Shown here: piece by piece, positions 10,587-19,294 of the stretch | How positions within the stretch are numbered: position 1 is the first letter of the stretch | How the letters are laid out: each line of letters starts with the position of its first letter | DNA from: Phycisphaerae bacterium | Lineage (GTDB): Bacteria > Planctomycetota > Phycisphaerae > Tepidisphaerales > Tepidisphaeraceae | Direction: 5' to 3' | NCBI GenBank assembly: GCA_030448225.1 | Contig: JAUJNJ010000013.1 | Span: 1-64,000 of the forward strand | Length of the DNA stretch: 64,000 nt | Position numbers and translations under genes: made by a program | Notes under the pieces: model-generated | Database searches by the model: none | What the model was told of the DNA's origin: nothing | Seen by the model: only the letters and a program-made list of their open reading frames with translations

Positions 10587-11069
10587 TCACCCCGGCCGGT
10601 CCGACCGCGCCTCGCGGCTCAGGTCGAACCCGGGGCGGTAGCGGGCGTGGACGCTCGTGGTGGCGGCCGAGCGCACCCAGTCGAGGTAGCCGAAGCGCCA
10701 GAGGTAGGCGAAGCCGACGAGCAGCACGCCGAAGAAGAAGAGCATGTCGACGAGTGCGACCGTGCGCAGGCTCGTGACCGTCGCGCCCGGGATCTGCGCC
10801 GCCAACTCGTGCGCGCTGCCGTAGGCGACGGCCCAGGGGTAGAAGAGCGCGACCTCCACGTCGAACACGAGGAACACGAGCGCGACGATGTAGAAGCGCA
10901 AGTCGAACTGCACCCACCCCGCGCCGATCGTCGGCTCGCCGCACTCGTAGACCGCCGCCTTCTCCGGGTTGGGCAGGTGCGGGCGCGCGATCGACCCCGC
11001 GAGCAGGTTCAGGAAGACGAACGCCGCGCCGAACGCGACGAACAACGTGATCGACAGCAGGATCTCCAT
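10587..11069 (-). CDS. nuoA: NADH-quinone oxidoreductase subunit A
   Basis: Small membrane subunit of complex I, 160 residues. Three membrane helices are visible (residues about 3-25, 62-83 and 99-121), with the family hallmark YECGEPTIGAGWVQFDLRFY between helices 1 and 2 and FLVFDVEVALFYPWA in helix 2. The tail after residue 130 is longer than in E. coli NuoA. No other nuo gene is present on either side, although nuoB and nuoC usually follow directly. Either the operon is split in this lineage or the rest is elsewhere. ATG at 11069. A CCACC-rich stretch at 10538-10575, related to one arm of inverted repeat O, follows the stop codon. Confidence 0.94.
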   Translation of the reverse strand: MEILLSITLFVAFGAAFVFLNLLAGSIARPHLPNPEKAAVYECGEPTIGAGWVQFDLRFYIVALVFLVFDVEVALFYPWAVAYGSAHELAAQIPGATVTSLRTVALVDMLFFFGVLLVGFAYLWRFGYLDWVRSAATTSVHARYRPGFDLSREARSDRPG

Positions 11070-11167
11070 GGGGCGCCGGCCAGACTAGGGCCCCCAGGCG
11101 ACCCTGTAAAGTTCGCCGCGCGTCGCGCGCTCCGGGCGCATGTCCCTTCGACGCCACGAATCCGATG

Positions 11168-11189
11168 TAGCCGGCGGGCTTGCCCGCCG
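11168..11189 (+). repeat. short palindromic repeat, family 4
   Basis: TAGCCGGCGGGCTTGCCCGCCG: an edge TAGCC next to a CGGCGGGC/GCCCGCCG hairpin. The second copy is at 60638-60662. On the opposite strand the edge reads GGCTA, as in the other short families. Confidence 0.7.
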
Positions 11190-11308
11190 TGGCCACGGGT
11201 CAGAACCCGCACGCGGCGCCGCGCCGATCAATCGATCCGCGTGTGTTTGATGTCACAAAACGGCCGCGCCTATGATGAAAACGGGTGACAGGGCAGGAGA
11301 AAACGAGC

Positions 11309-11596
11309 ATGACGGTGATCGGCACGCGCGGCGCATTTCTCGCGGACGCGGAGACGCTTCTTCGCGACCTGACGACGCGACAACACCTCGCGCCGCACCG
11401 CCCGCTGCGGGACGTTTTGGCCGACACGCGGGCCTGCCCGCGGGCCGCCGAGCGGGCGATCGAATGGCTCGGGCTGTCCGGCGACGTGGCGATCGGCCGG
11501 CTCAAGCGGGCGGAGGTGATCCAACTCGCGCGGAGCCTGCACCGGTTCTGGCGCCGGGCCCTGGCGTCGGACGCAAAACCGCTCGCGCACGCATGA
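11309..11596 (+). CDS. small protein of unknown function
   Basis: Not recognised. A 95-residue, helix-prone, Arg/Ala/Leu-rich product with no membrane segment and no Cys pairs, for example AERAIEWLGLSGDVAIGRLK. The ATG at 11309 is favoured because GCAGGAGA (Shine-Dalgarno-like) lies about eight bases upstream; an in-frame ATG also exists at 11285. Codon bias (G/C third positions) fits the genome, supporting a real gene. It is followed 146 bp later by the SirB1-like gene on the same strand. Confidence 0.55.
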   Translation: MTVIGTRGAFLADAETLLRDLTTRQHLAPHRPLRDVLADTRACPRAAERAIEWLGLSGDVAIGRLKRAEVIQLARSLHRFWRRALASDAKPLAHA

Positions 11597-11742
11597 CCGA
11601 TACCGCCCGCACGACCCGCGCCGGCGCGGGTCGGCCGGGCCCGCAGAGGGCGACTTGCCGTGGCACGGTTTGTGCATTCTCGCCATACGTTCGGTCGATG
11701 ACCGGTTGAAGCGGCCGGAGCTACTTACGGTGAGTGTTGTCC

Positions 11743-12579
11743 ATGAGCCCCAAACTGCCAATGTGTTGCTCGCCCGCCGCCTTTGACCTGCTCCGGCGGC
11801 AGCTCCCGACGCTCGACTCGTCCGACTCGCTGTTGCAGGGCGCGATCGCCGTGGCGATGCACCAGATGGAGGAGGTCGACCCCGCGACCGTCGACGCGAC
11901 GCTCCAAGGCTACGTCGACGCCGTCCGCGCCCGCGTCCGCGGCCACCAGCCGCAGGCGGTCATGGCCCACCTGCACGAGTTCCTGTTCGAGGAGAAAGGC
12001 TTCCGCGGCAACACCGACGACTACTACAACCCGTCCAACAGCTACCTGCCCGGCGTGCTCGAGACCAAGAAGGGCCTGCCGATCACGCTGAGCCTCCTCT
12101 ACAAGATCGTCGCCGAGCGCCTCGGCCTGCGGACGTGGGGCGTGGGCCTGCCGGGCCACTTCCTCGTCGGCGTGCAGGACGGCCACGCGCCGATCCTCGT
12201 CGACCCGTTCGCCGGCGGGCGCCTGCTCACCGGCGAGGAGGCGCACGAGCGCATGCAGGAGATGTTCGGCCCCGAGGTCGAGTGGTCGGAGGAGATGCTC
12301 CGCCCCGCGTCAAACCGTCACTGGCTGACGCGCATGCTCCAGAACCTGCTGAACGTGTTCGGCTCCGCCGGCCACTACAACGACGTCGCCGCCGTGCTCG
12401 AGATGGAGATGCTCCTCTGGCCCGAGCAGAACCACCTCCAGCGCGACCTCGGCCTGGTCCTCGCTCGCTGCGGCCTGGCCCAGCCCGCCTCGATTTGGCT
12501 CGACCGCTACCTCCAGACCAACCCCGACGACCCGCAGAAGCCACAGTTGGAGGAACTGCTGCAGGTGCTGTCGAACTGA
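11743..12579 (+). CDS. SirB1/transglutaminase-like family protein
   Basis: About 278 residues. The N-terminal half matches the SirB1-like transglutaminase domain: NTDDYYNPSNSYLPGVLETK, then KGLPITLSLLYKIVAERLGL and VGLPGHFLVGVQDG, with Asp and Phe of ILVDPFAGG. In true transglutaminases the last motifs carry catalytic His/Asp; the nucleophilic Cys is not evident here, as in many SirB1 proteins. The C-terminal part (about 190-278) is a TPR-like helical repeat (LLWPEQNHLQRDLGLVLARC). The cellular role of the family is poorly defined. The start is either ATG 11743 or GTG 11734. The frame is intact. A strong hairpin terminator follows at 12682-12715. Confidence 0.88.
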   Translation: MSPKLPMCCSPAAFDLLRRQLPTLDSSDSLLQGAIAVAMHQMEEVDPATVDATLQGYVDAVRARVRGHQPQAVMAHLHEFLFEEKGFRGNTDDYYNPSNSYLPGVLETKKGLPITLSLLYKIVAERLGLRTWGVGLPGHFLVGVQDGHAPILVDPFAGGRLLTGEEAHERMQEMFGPEVEWSEEMLRPASNRHWLTRMLQNLLNVFGSAGHYNDVAAVLEMEMLLWPEQNHLQRDLGLVLARCGLAQPASIWLDRYLQTNPDDPQKPQLEELLQVLSN

Positions 12580-12589
12580 AGAGGGATTA

Positions 12590-12755
12590 TCCGCGAAGGA
12601 CACGAAGGGACGCGGAAGAAGAGGTTGTCCGCGAAGCACGCTAAGGGACGCTAAGGAAGAGCGAAGACGAGAAAATGAAAAGAAGGGTCGGAGCTTGCGT
12701 CAGCTCCGATCCTTCTCCTTGTTACTCGCATTGGTTTCCTTCGCGTTCTCGCGGA
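12590..12755. repeat. long-armed imperfect inverted repeat C
   Basis: Left-arm words CCGCGAAGGACACGAAGG (from 12590) and a variant CCGCGAAGCACGCTAAGG (from 12629) face CCTTCGCGTTCTCGCGGA (12738-12755). A compact hairpin lies between the arms (12682-12715). Confidence 0.6.
12682..12715. terminator. hairpin terminator between convergent genes
   Basis: Stem GAAGGGTCGGAGCT, loop TGCGTC, AGCTCCGATCCTTC, with one mismatch, followed by TCCTTG on the plus strand and preceded by AAAATGAAAA (U-rich when read on the minus strand). Convergent placement between the SirB1-like gene and the carB fragment fits a bidirectional terminator. Confidence 0.7.
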
Positions 12756-12769
12756 CGGAACTCTCCCTC

Positions 12770-13813
12770 TTATCCCTTCGGGCACGAGAAGTAATCCTGC
12801 AACGGCCGCACGTCCCAGTCGTTGGCCTGCATGGCTTGGATGGCCCGAGCCGCGGCGTTGGCGCCCGTGGCGGTGGTCACGATCGGGACCTTGTTGATCA
12901 CGGCCAAGGCGCGGATCTTGCCCTCGTCCGTTTGCGGGCCCTTGCGCGTCGGCGTGTTGACGATCAGGTGGACCTTGCCGTTCTTGATGTAGTCTTTGAT
13001 GTTCGGCCGGCCCTCCGACAGCTTGCTGATGCGGGTGGCGGGGATGTCGTGCCGGGCCAGGGCGGCGTACGTGCCGCTGGTCGAGATGATCTCGAATCCG
13101 CTGTCGGCCAGCATCCGGGCGACGGGGATGATCGCGTCCTTGTCGCCGTCGCGGACGCTGATAAAGACCGTGCCCCTGGTCGGCAGCAGCGTGCCGGCCG
13201 CGAGCTGGGCCTTGGCGAAGGCCATCGGGAAGTCGCGGTCGATGCCCATCACTTCGCCCGTGCTGCGCATCTCCGGCCCGAGGATCACGTCGACGCCGGG
13301 GAACTTGGTGAACGGGAAGACCGACTCTTTGACGCTCGTGTGGGCCGGGTCCGGCTGTTCCGTCACGCCGAGCTCCGCCAGCGTCTTGCCGGCCATCACC
13401 TTGGCCGCGATCTTCGCCCAGGGGACGCCGGTCGCCTTGCCGACGAACGGCACGGTTCGGCTCGCCCGCGGGTTGACCTCGATGACGTAGATCTCGCTGT
13501 CGCGGATCGCGTACTGCACGTTCATGAGGCCGCGGACGCGGAGGGCTTGGGCGAGGGCGCGGGTCTGCTGCTTCAGTTTCAGGACCATCGTTGGCCCGAG
13601 CGAGTACGGCGGCAGCGCGCACGCGCTGTCACCCGAATGGATCCCCGCCTCCTCGATGTGTTCCATTACGCCGATGATGATCGCTTGGCCGTTGCCCAGA
13701 TCGTCGTCAGTGAAGGTGCCGGTATCGGGCTCGAAGTCGGCCAGGCAATCGACATCCACCTCCGTCGCGGCGTCGAGGAACTTGTCGATCAGGATGCTGG
13801 GAAACTGAAACAT
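12770..13813 (-). CDS. stand-alone C-terminal fragment of carbamoyl-phosphate synthase large subunit (carB paralogue)
   Basis: Intact 347-residue frame matching only the last third of CarB. It starts inside the second ATP-grasp domain ([16 protein letters not shown]), continues through [18 protein letters not shown] (metal-ligand Glu and Asn retained), and ends with the methylglyoxal-synthase-like allosteric domain ([18 protein letters not shown] and [17 protein letters not shown]). The N-terminal half, both ammonia/carboxyphosphate sites and the ATP-grasp N-lobe are missing, so it cannot make carbamoyl phosphate alone. It lies directly downstream of the full-length carB (stop at 14042) on the same strand and is clearly similar in protein sequence to that copy. 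Similarity begins abruptly near 13796. It may be a duplicated remnant, a free allosteric domain, or a collapsed strain variant in the assembly. Confidence 0.85.
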   Translation of the reverse strand: MFQFPSILIDKFLDAATEVDVDCLADFEPDTGTFTDDDLGNGQAIIIGVMEHIEEAGIHSGDSACALPPYSLGPTMVLKLKQQTRALAQALRVRGLMNVQYAIRDSEIYVIEVNPRASRTVPFVGKATGVPWAKIAAKVMAGKTLAELGVTEQPDPAHTSVKESVFPFTKFPGVDVILGPEMRSTGEVMGIDRDFPMAFAKAQLAAGTLLPTRGTVFISVRDGDKDAIIPVARMLADSGFEIISTSGTYAALARHDIPATRISKLSEGRPNIKDYIKNGKVHLIVNTPTRKGPQTDEGKIRALAVINKVPIVTTATGANAAARAIQAMQANDWDVRPLQDYFSCPKG

Positions 13814-13972
13814 TGGGACGGCGGCGACCCGCGGCTCGCGCGCCCGCCGTCGTCCCTATACGAATCGCACCGTTCATAGCGAAAGTGGCGCTGGGTAGGG
13901 GCGGTCGCTTTCGTTGGTGAGCGAACGGACCGCGCGTCGTGCGAGCGGGGCAAGGGGCGAATCGACCAGGCG

Positions 13973-14049
13973 TGACCAAGCCCAAATGACCAAGCCCTAA
14001 TGAGTGCCGCCGCCGCTCGGTCATTGTCATTGGTGATTCGGTCATTGAG
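13973..14049. repeat. inverted repeat D (AATGACCAA words)
   Basis: Left arm 13973-14003 (TGACCAAGCCCAAATGACCA...) faces 14019-14049 (GGTCATTGTCATTGGTGATT...). The arms are imperfect inverted copies separated by about 15 bp. It overlaps the stop codon of full-length carB and sits in the gap to the carB fragment. Confidence 0.65.
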
Positions 14050-17000
14050 GATTCTCAAAGTACGCCTGCAGCGGCTTCACGTCCCACTCCTTGCTTTGCA
14101 TCGCCAGGATCGCCTTGGCCGCGGCGGTGGCGCGGTGATCGTGGTGACGATTGGGCACCTTGTTCAGGATCGCCATTCCGCGGATCTTCCCCTCGTCCGT
14201 CTGCGGGCCCTTTTTCGTCGGCGTGTTGACGATGAGCTGGACCTTGCCGTTCTTGATGTAGTCCTTGATGTTCGGCCGGCCCTCCGCCAGTTTGGGGATG
14301 CGGACGGCCGGGATGTCGTGCCGCGCCAGCGTCTTGAACGTGCCGTTGCTCGCGATGATCTCGAAGCCCGCCTTGGCGAGCATCGCCGCCACCGGCACGA
14401 CGTCTTCGTGATCGTCGTCGCGGACGCTGATGAAGACCGTCCCCTTCGTCGGCAGCACGGTGCCGGCCGCGATCTGGGCCTTGGCGAAGGCCATCTCGAA
14501 CGTGGCGTCGATGCCCATCACCTCGCCGGTGCTGCGCATCTCCGGGCCGAGGATCACGTCGACGCCCGGGAACTTGCTGAACAGGAAGACGACCTCCTTC
14601 ACGCTGATGTGCTTCGGCGGCGGCCGGCTCGACCACGCCGAGTTCCTTCAGCGTTTGCCGGTCATCACCTTCGCCGCGATCTTCGCCCACGGCTTGCCGT
14701 GCGCGCCTTGCCGACGAACGGCACGGTGCGGCTGGCACGCGGGTTCACCTCGATCACGTAGATCTCGCCGTCCTTGATCGCGTACTGCACGTTCATCAGC
14801 CCGCGGACGCGCGCGCCTCGCGCCAGCAGCGCGTCTGGTCCTTCAGCCGCTCGACGATCTCCTTCGACAGCGAGTACGGCGGCAACGAGCAGGCGCTGTC
14901 GCCGCTGTGGATGCCGGCCTCCTCGATGTGCTCCATCACGCCGATCACGATCGCCTGCGCCAAGGATGAAGGATGAGGGCTGGAGGATGAATCGGCTCCC
15001 CCTTCATCCTTCATCCTTCCGCCTTCATCCTTTGGCTCGAAGTCGGCCAAGCAGTCCACGTCCACCTCGGTGGCGGCGTCGAGGAACTTGTCGACGAGGA
15101 TCGGCGCGTCGCCGATCGTGGACGCGTCGACGGCGTGGGTCATGTAGTAGTTGAGCTGATCCTCGCCGTAGACGATCTCCATCGCGCGCCCCGCCGAGCA
15201 CGAAGCTGGGGCGGACGAGCACGGGGTAGCCGATCTCCTTGGCGATCCGCCGCGTCCTCGGCGCTGCGGGCGATCCCGTTCTCCGGCTGGCGCAGGTTGA
15301 GCTTCTTGAGTAAATCGCGGAACTGCTCGCGGTCCCCGGCGGCATCGAGCGAGTCGATCGACGTGCCGAGCAGCGGCACGCCCGCCTCGTGGAGCCCGCG
15401 CGGGTTCTGCCCGCCGAACTGCACGATGACGCCCTTTACTAAATTCAGCGACGGAGCGACGGAGCGACGGAGCGACGAAGGGAGGAGGAACCGTCCGCCT
15501 TCCCCTTCGTCGCTTCGTGCCTTCGTCGCTCCGTCGCTCTGAACGGTCCCCCATTAAGGCGTTCACAGATATTCAGAATGTCCTCGTGCGTCAGCGGCTC
15601 GAAGAAGAGCAGGTCGCTCGTGTCGTAGTCGGTGCTGACCGTCTCCCGGGTTGGAGTTGATCATCACCGACTCGTACCCCAGCTCGCGGCAGGCAAAGGC
15701 GGCCTGCACGCAGCAGTAGTCGAACTCGATCCCTGGCCAATCCGGTTCGGGCCGCCGCCGATGATGATCACCTTCGGGCGGTCGGTCAGGCGGATCTCGT
15801 CTTCGGAGGAAGCGACGGAGGGACGAAGCGACGAAGCGACGGAGAAGGAAGAGCCGGAACTTCCTTTCCTTCGTCGCTGCGTCCCCCGTCGCTTCGTCGC
15901 TGTATTGACGAAGGGCGTCTCGTACGTCGAGTAGTAGTAGGGCGTCGCGGCCTCGAACTCGGCGGCGCGGGTGTCGACGAGTTTGTAGACGGGAGATCTT
16001 CAACTCCCGAAGTACGCTCCCGAACCCAATCTTGGCTTCTCGTTCAGCAAGTTGCTCAGTTGGACGTCCGAATAGCCTAACTGCTTCGCCTTCCTAAGGA
16101 GGCCGTCCATGACTTCCAGATTGATCAACTGCTCTTTTTTCCGCTCGGCCCTTCCCGCTTGGGTCAGCGTCGATCCGAACACGTACAGTTCTGACTCGAA
16201 CTCCACCAATTCCTTCATCTGCGCCCAGGAACCACGGATCGACGTTCGTCAGGTCGTGGATCTGCTCGACGGTCCAGCCCATGATCAGCGCGTAGCGGAT
16301 GTAGTAGATCCGCCCCTGGCTGGGGACGGCCAACTTGCGGCGGAGCTTGCCGTCGGGATCGGCCACTCCCCCGTCGAGGCTCTCGCCCTGCGTGGTCTTG
16401 TCCGACGAATCCTCGACCTGCGGGTTCGGCGTCCCCGCCATCACGTCGGCGCGGGCGGTGGGGGGCGGCGACAGCGGCGAGCCGTGCCCGCTCCCGGCCT
16501 TACCTGACTCCTGACCCTTGACCCCTGACCCCTTCTGCGCATTGAGCCACTTGTCGTACTTGTCGAGGCCGAAGCCGAACCGCTTCACCTCCATGCTGCG
16601 GATGCCCTTCTGCAGGGCCTCCTTGAACGTCCGGCCGATCGCCATCGCCTCGCCGACGCTCTTCATCTGCGTGGTGAGCGTCTCGTCGGCGTCGGGGAAT
16701 TTCTCGAACGTCCAGCGGGGATTTTGATGACGCAGTAGTCGATCGTGGGCTCGAAGCAGGCGGCAATCGTCCACTGGTCGTACTTCGCGCGCGGGTGCAG
16801 ACCGCTGTCGTTGGGGTTTTGGCTTTTCGTGCTGTCGTTGCCCGCGCTCCACCATGGTCACCGGAGGTGACCACGCGCCCGACCCCCGCGTCGATGCGAC
16901 GACTCGTGATGTAGTTGGGGAGTTCGTCCAGCGTGTAGCCTACCGCTAGTTTTGCTGCCAATTTCGCAATCGGGTAGCCCGTCGCCTTTGACGCGAGCGC

Positions 17001-17933
17001 CGACGATCGCGAGACGCGGGGTTCATCTCGATGACGACCATGTCGCCGTTGTCGGGGTTGATGCCGAACTGGATGTTGCTCCCGCCGGTCTCGACGCCGA
17101 CGGCGCGGATGACGGCGATGCTCGCGTCGCGCATCCGCTGGTATTCCTTGTCGGTCAGCGTCTGGATCGCGCGACGGTGATGCTGTCGCCGGTGTGGACG
17201 CCCATCGGGTCGAAGTTCTCGATCGAGCAGATGATGACGACGTTGTCGTTCTTGTCGCGCATCACCTCCATCTCGTATTCCTTCCAGCCAATCACCGACT
17301 GCTCGACGAGCACCTCGGTGACGGGGGAGGCGTCCAGGCCGCTCTGGACGATCTTCTCGAACTCTTCGACGTTGTAGGCGATCCCGCCCCCGGTCCCGCC
17401 GAGCGTGAACGCGGGGCGGATGATGAGCAGCAGGCCGATGTCGTCCAGGACCTTGCGGGCGTCGTCGAGCGTGTGCACGACGCCGCTGCGCGGCACCTTC
17501 AGGCCGATCTGGAGCATGAGGTCTTTGAAGACCTGGCGGTCCTCGCCGCGGTGGATCGCGTCGCGGTTGGCGCCGATCATCTGCACGCCGTACTTCGTGA
17601 AGATGCCGCGGTCGAAGCAGGCCATGGCGGTGTTCAGGCCGGTTTGCCCGCCGAGCGTGGGGAGCACGGCGTCGACCGGCGTGCCTTGCGCTTCTCGCGC
17701 CGGGATCTTCTCGACCGCCTCGGGCGTGATCGGCTCGATGTAGGTGGCGTCGGCGAACTCCGGGTCGGTCATGATCGTCGCTGGGTTGCTGTTGATCAGG
17801 ACGAGGCGGTACCCCTCCTCGCGCAGCGGCGGCACGCCTGCACGCCGGAGTAGTCGAACTCGACGCCCTGCCCGATGACGATCGGGCCGGAGCCGATGAT
17901 GAGGATGCTGTGGATGTCGGTGCGGCTGGGCAT
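14042..17933 (-). CDS. carB: carbamoyl-phosphate synthase large subunit, frameshifted and carrying palindrome insertions
   Basis: Full-length CarB of about 1,270 codons; the usual length is about 1,070. From ATG 17933: N-terminal pre-ATP-grasp ([20 protein letters not shown]), first ATP-grasp ([18 protein letters not shown]), oligomerisation domain ([20 protein letters not shown]), second pre-ATP-grasp ([16 protein letters not shown]), second ATP-grasp ([18 protein letters not shown]) and MGS-like allosteric domain ending LQAYFENPQ. It uses glutamine-derived ammonia, bicarbonate and 2 ATP for arginine and pyrimidine synthesis; no carA is in the window. The frame breaks about eight to ten times (for example near 14140, 14625, 15190, 15650, 16000, 16250, 16730, 17000, 17170 and 17840), mainly in homopolymers. 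Separately, three palindromic elements (14961-15033, 15446-15543, 15806-15903) and a low-complexity stretch (16495-16536) add residues in loops. Confidence 0.9.
14961..15033. repeat. intragenic inverted repeat E (GGATGAA words) inside carB
   Basis: Arms CCAAGGATGAAGGATGAG (from 14960) and CTTCATCCTTCATCCTTCC...CATCCTTTGG (to 15035) are inverted copies. On the coding strand it adds about 24 residues, beginning [12 protein letters not shown], between LADFEP and [16 protein letters not shown] with no stop and no frame change. The carB paralogue has a 14-residue loop (DTGTFTDDDLGNGQ) there instead. Confidence 0.88.
15446..15543. repeat. intragenic inverted repeat F (GCGACGGA words) inside carB
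   Basis: Left arm 15448-15483 has three GCGACGGA units then GCGACGAAGGG. Right arm 15504-15542 is CCCTTCGTCGCTTCGTGCCT... ending CCGTCGCTCTG. On the coding strand it reads [16 protein letters not shown] and onward between LNGG and [14 protein letters not shown], in frame with the downstream part. The upstream part is one base off at a GGGGG/ACC run. Confidence 0.82.
15806..15903. repeat. intragenic inverted repeat G (GCGACGAA words) inside carB
   Basis: Left arm 15806-15849 (GAGGAAGCGACGGAGGGACG...) faces 15865-15902 (TTCCTTCGTCGCTGCGTCCC...). The coding strand is open across the whole element: [18 protein letters not shown], then a Ser/Arg-rich segment, then [18 protein letters not shown]. 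It therefore lengthens the linker between the oligomerisation domain and the second pre-ATP-grasp domain by about 33 residues. Confidence 0.88.
16495..16536. repeat. low-complexity TGACCCC-word stretch inside carB
   Basis: CCTGACTCCTGACCCTTGAC and onward; only one arm is evident. In frame it encodes [16 protein letters not shown] within an extended loop before the IYYIRYAL segment. Confidence 0.55.
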
Positions 17934-18306
17934 GGGGCGGTGTCAATCTGGGGGAACGGACTTCGGACAAAAACCGAGGGAGTGTACTGGCGGCGGGGCA
18001 GTTTTTGAAGCCGGTTCGCACCGAATGAAGTTGAACCACGGAGACACGGAGACACGGAGTGAAGACGGAGGACGAGGATCGAAGATGGGGGGGTGGAGGA
18101 CGGAGGAAGACGATAGGCGGTCGCGTCACGTCGTCGGCTTCCTCCAACTTGTAATCTGCCATCCTCGGTCTTCACCTTCCTCCGTCTTCCCTCCGTGTCT
18201 CCGTGTCTCCGTGGTTCAACTTTTTCCCGTTCCACCCGACCGCGTCCCGTCGTGTAACGGTAGCGTCGTTTAACCAAAGGCCCTCCTACGGTAGAGTCCC
18301 CCGCAC
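17934..18306. other. divergent intergenic region, carB / lipase
   Basis: 373 bp between the carB start (minus) and the lipase start (plus), so it must hold both promoters. It is mostly filled by inverted repeat I (18031-18219). No convincing promoter hexamers could be fixed. Confidence 0.55.
18031..18219. repeat. perfect 29-bp inverted repeat I (CACGGAGA words)
   Basis: Arms 18031-18059 (TTGAACCACGGAGACACGGA...) and 18191-18219 (...CCGTGTCTCCGTGGTTCAA) are exact inverted copies over 29 bp. Inner parts (GAAGACGGAGGACG against CCTTCCTCCGTCTTCC) also pair partly. The spacer is about 130 bp. Confidence 0.9.
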
Positions 18307-19085
18307 ATGATCCCGGTCGTCCTCCATCACGGCATGTTCGGGTTCGGCGGGCTGCAGGCCGGGCCGATCCAGCTGAGCTACTTCCGCGGGATCGACCACG
18401 CGATCGCCGCCCGGGGGCACCCGCTGATCGTCTCGCGCGTGCACCCGACCGCCGGCATCGCCACGCGGGCCCGCCAGCTCAAGGCGACGATCCTCCGCCG
18501 CCGCGACTGCTCGAGCGCCGGCGGCAAGGTGATCGTGATCGGCCACTCGATGGGCGGTCTCGACGCGGTACATGATCAGCAAGCTCGGAATGGACGACCG
18601 CGTGGCGGCCCTGCTCACCGTCACCAGCCCGCACCGCGGCAGCCCGTTCGCCAACTGGTGCCTGAAGCACCTCGCCAACCGCCTCGGCGCGTACAAGTTC
18701 CTCAACTTCCTCGGCCTCGACACCCAGGGCGGGCACGACCTGACGACCAGCTGCTGCCGCTTTAACGAGGAAATCCCCGACGCGCTTCCGGCGTGAAATA
18801 TTTCTCCGTCGGCGCCCGCCCGCCCGTGGCACAAGATCCCGCCGTTCGCGCGCTGCCGGCGTACCGGATCGTCTACGACGCCGAGGGGGACAACGACAGC
18901 CTCGTCTCGACCACGAGCTCCGTCTGGGGCCGGCACCTCGGCGTCTGGCCCGCCGACCACTTCCACACGATCAACAAGCGGTGGGTGATCGAGCTGAAAG
19001 ACCCGACGGGCGACATCGCGCTACTGGGTGCGGGCAGCCGGGCAGGTGATCCAAGAATCAGGGCTCGGGGGGAAGGGCGCGATTC
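18307..19085 (+). CDS. triacylglycerol lipase-like alpha/beta hydrolase, frameshifted
   Basis: Alpha/beta-hydrolase of the bacterial lipase group. From ATG 18307: strand and oxyanion segment [19 protein letters not shown], nucleophile elbow [15 protein letters not shown] (catalytic Ser in GHSMG), then [19 protein letters not shown], the Asp-containing [13 protein letters not shown] and His in [10 protein letters not shown] completing the triad. Frame changes occur near 18565, 18790 and 19022, each repairable by one base. In the last frame the protein ([17 protein letters not shown]) has no stop and runs on through inverted repeat J into the rhomboid gene; the true end, near 19085, is therefore uncertain. 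There is no signal peptide in the visible start, so it is cytoplasmic or exported by an unseen route. Confidence 0.82.
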
Positions 19086-19117
19086 GAGGTGCGAAGGGCG
19101 ACACAAGAGGGAGATTG

Positions 19118-19290
19118 ACATCCGAAATCCGAAGTACCAAATCCAAAACAAATCCTAAGGAGGAAAAGAAGCAAAAATTGAAACAGGAGACGCGGCTGTC
19201 CAATGGCGTCTCACGCCCGGCCCCTTTGAGTTTTCCTCTTTCCGGTTTCGTGCTTCTTTCCGATTTCGTGCTTGGAAATTCGGATTTCCC
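19118..19290. repeat. imperfect inverted repeat J (AATCCGAA words)
   Basis: Left arm 19118-19151 (ATTGACATCCGAAATCCGAA...) faces 19268-19290 (GTGCTTGGAAATTCGGATTT...). It is much richer in A+T than the surroundings. It separates the lipase and rhomboid genes and carries an open frame on the plus strand. Confidence 0.6.
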
Positions 19291-19294
19291 GACC

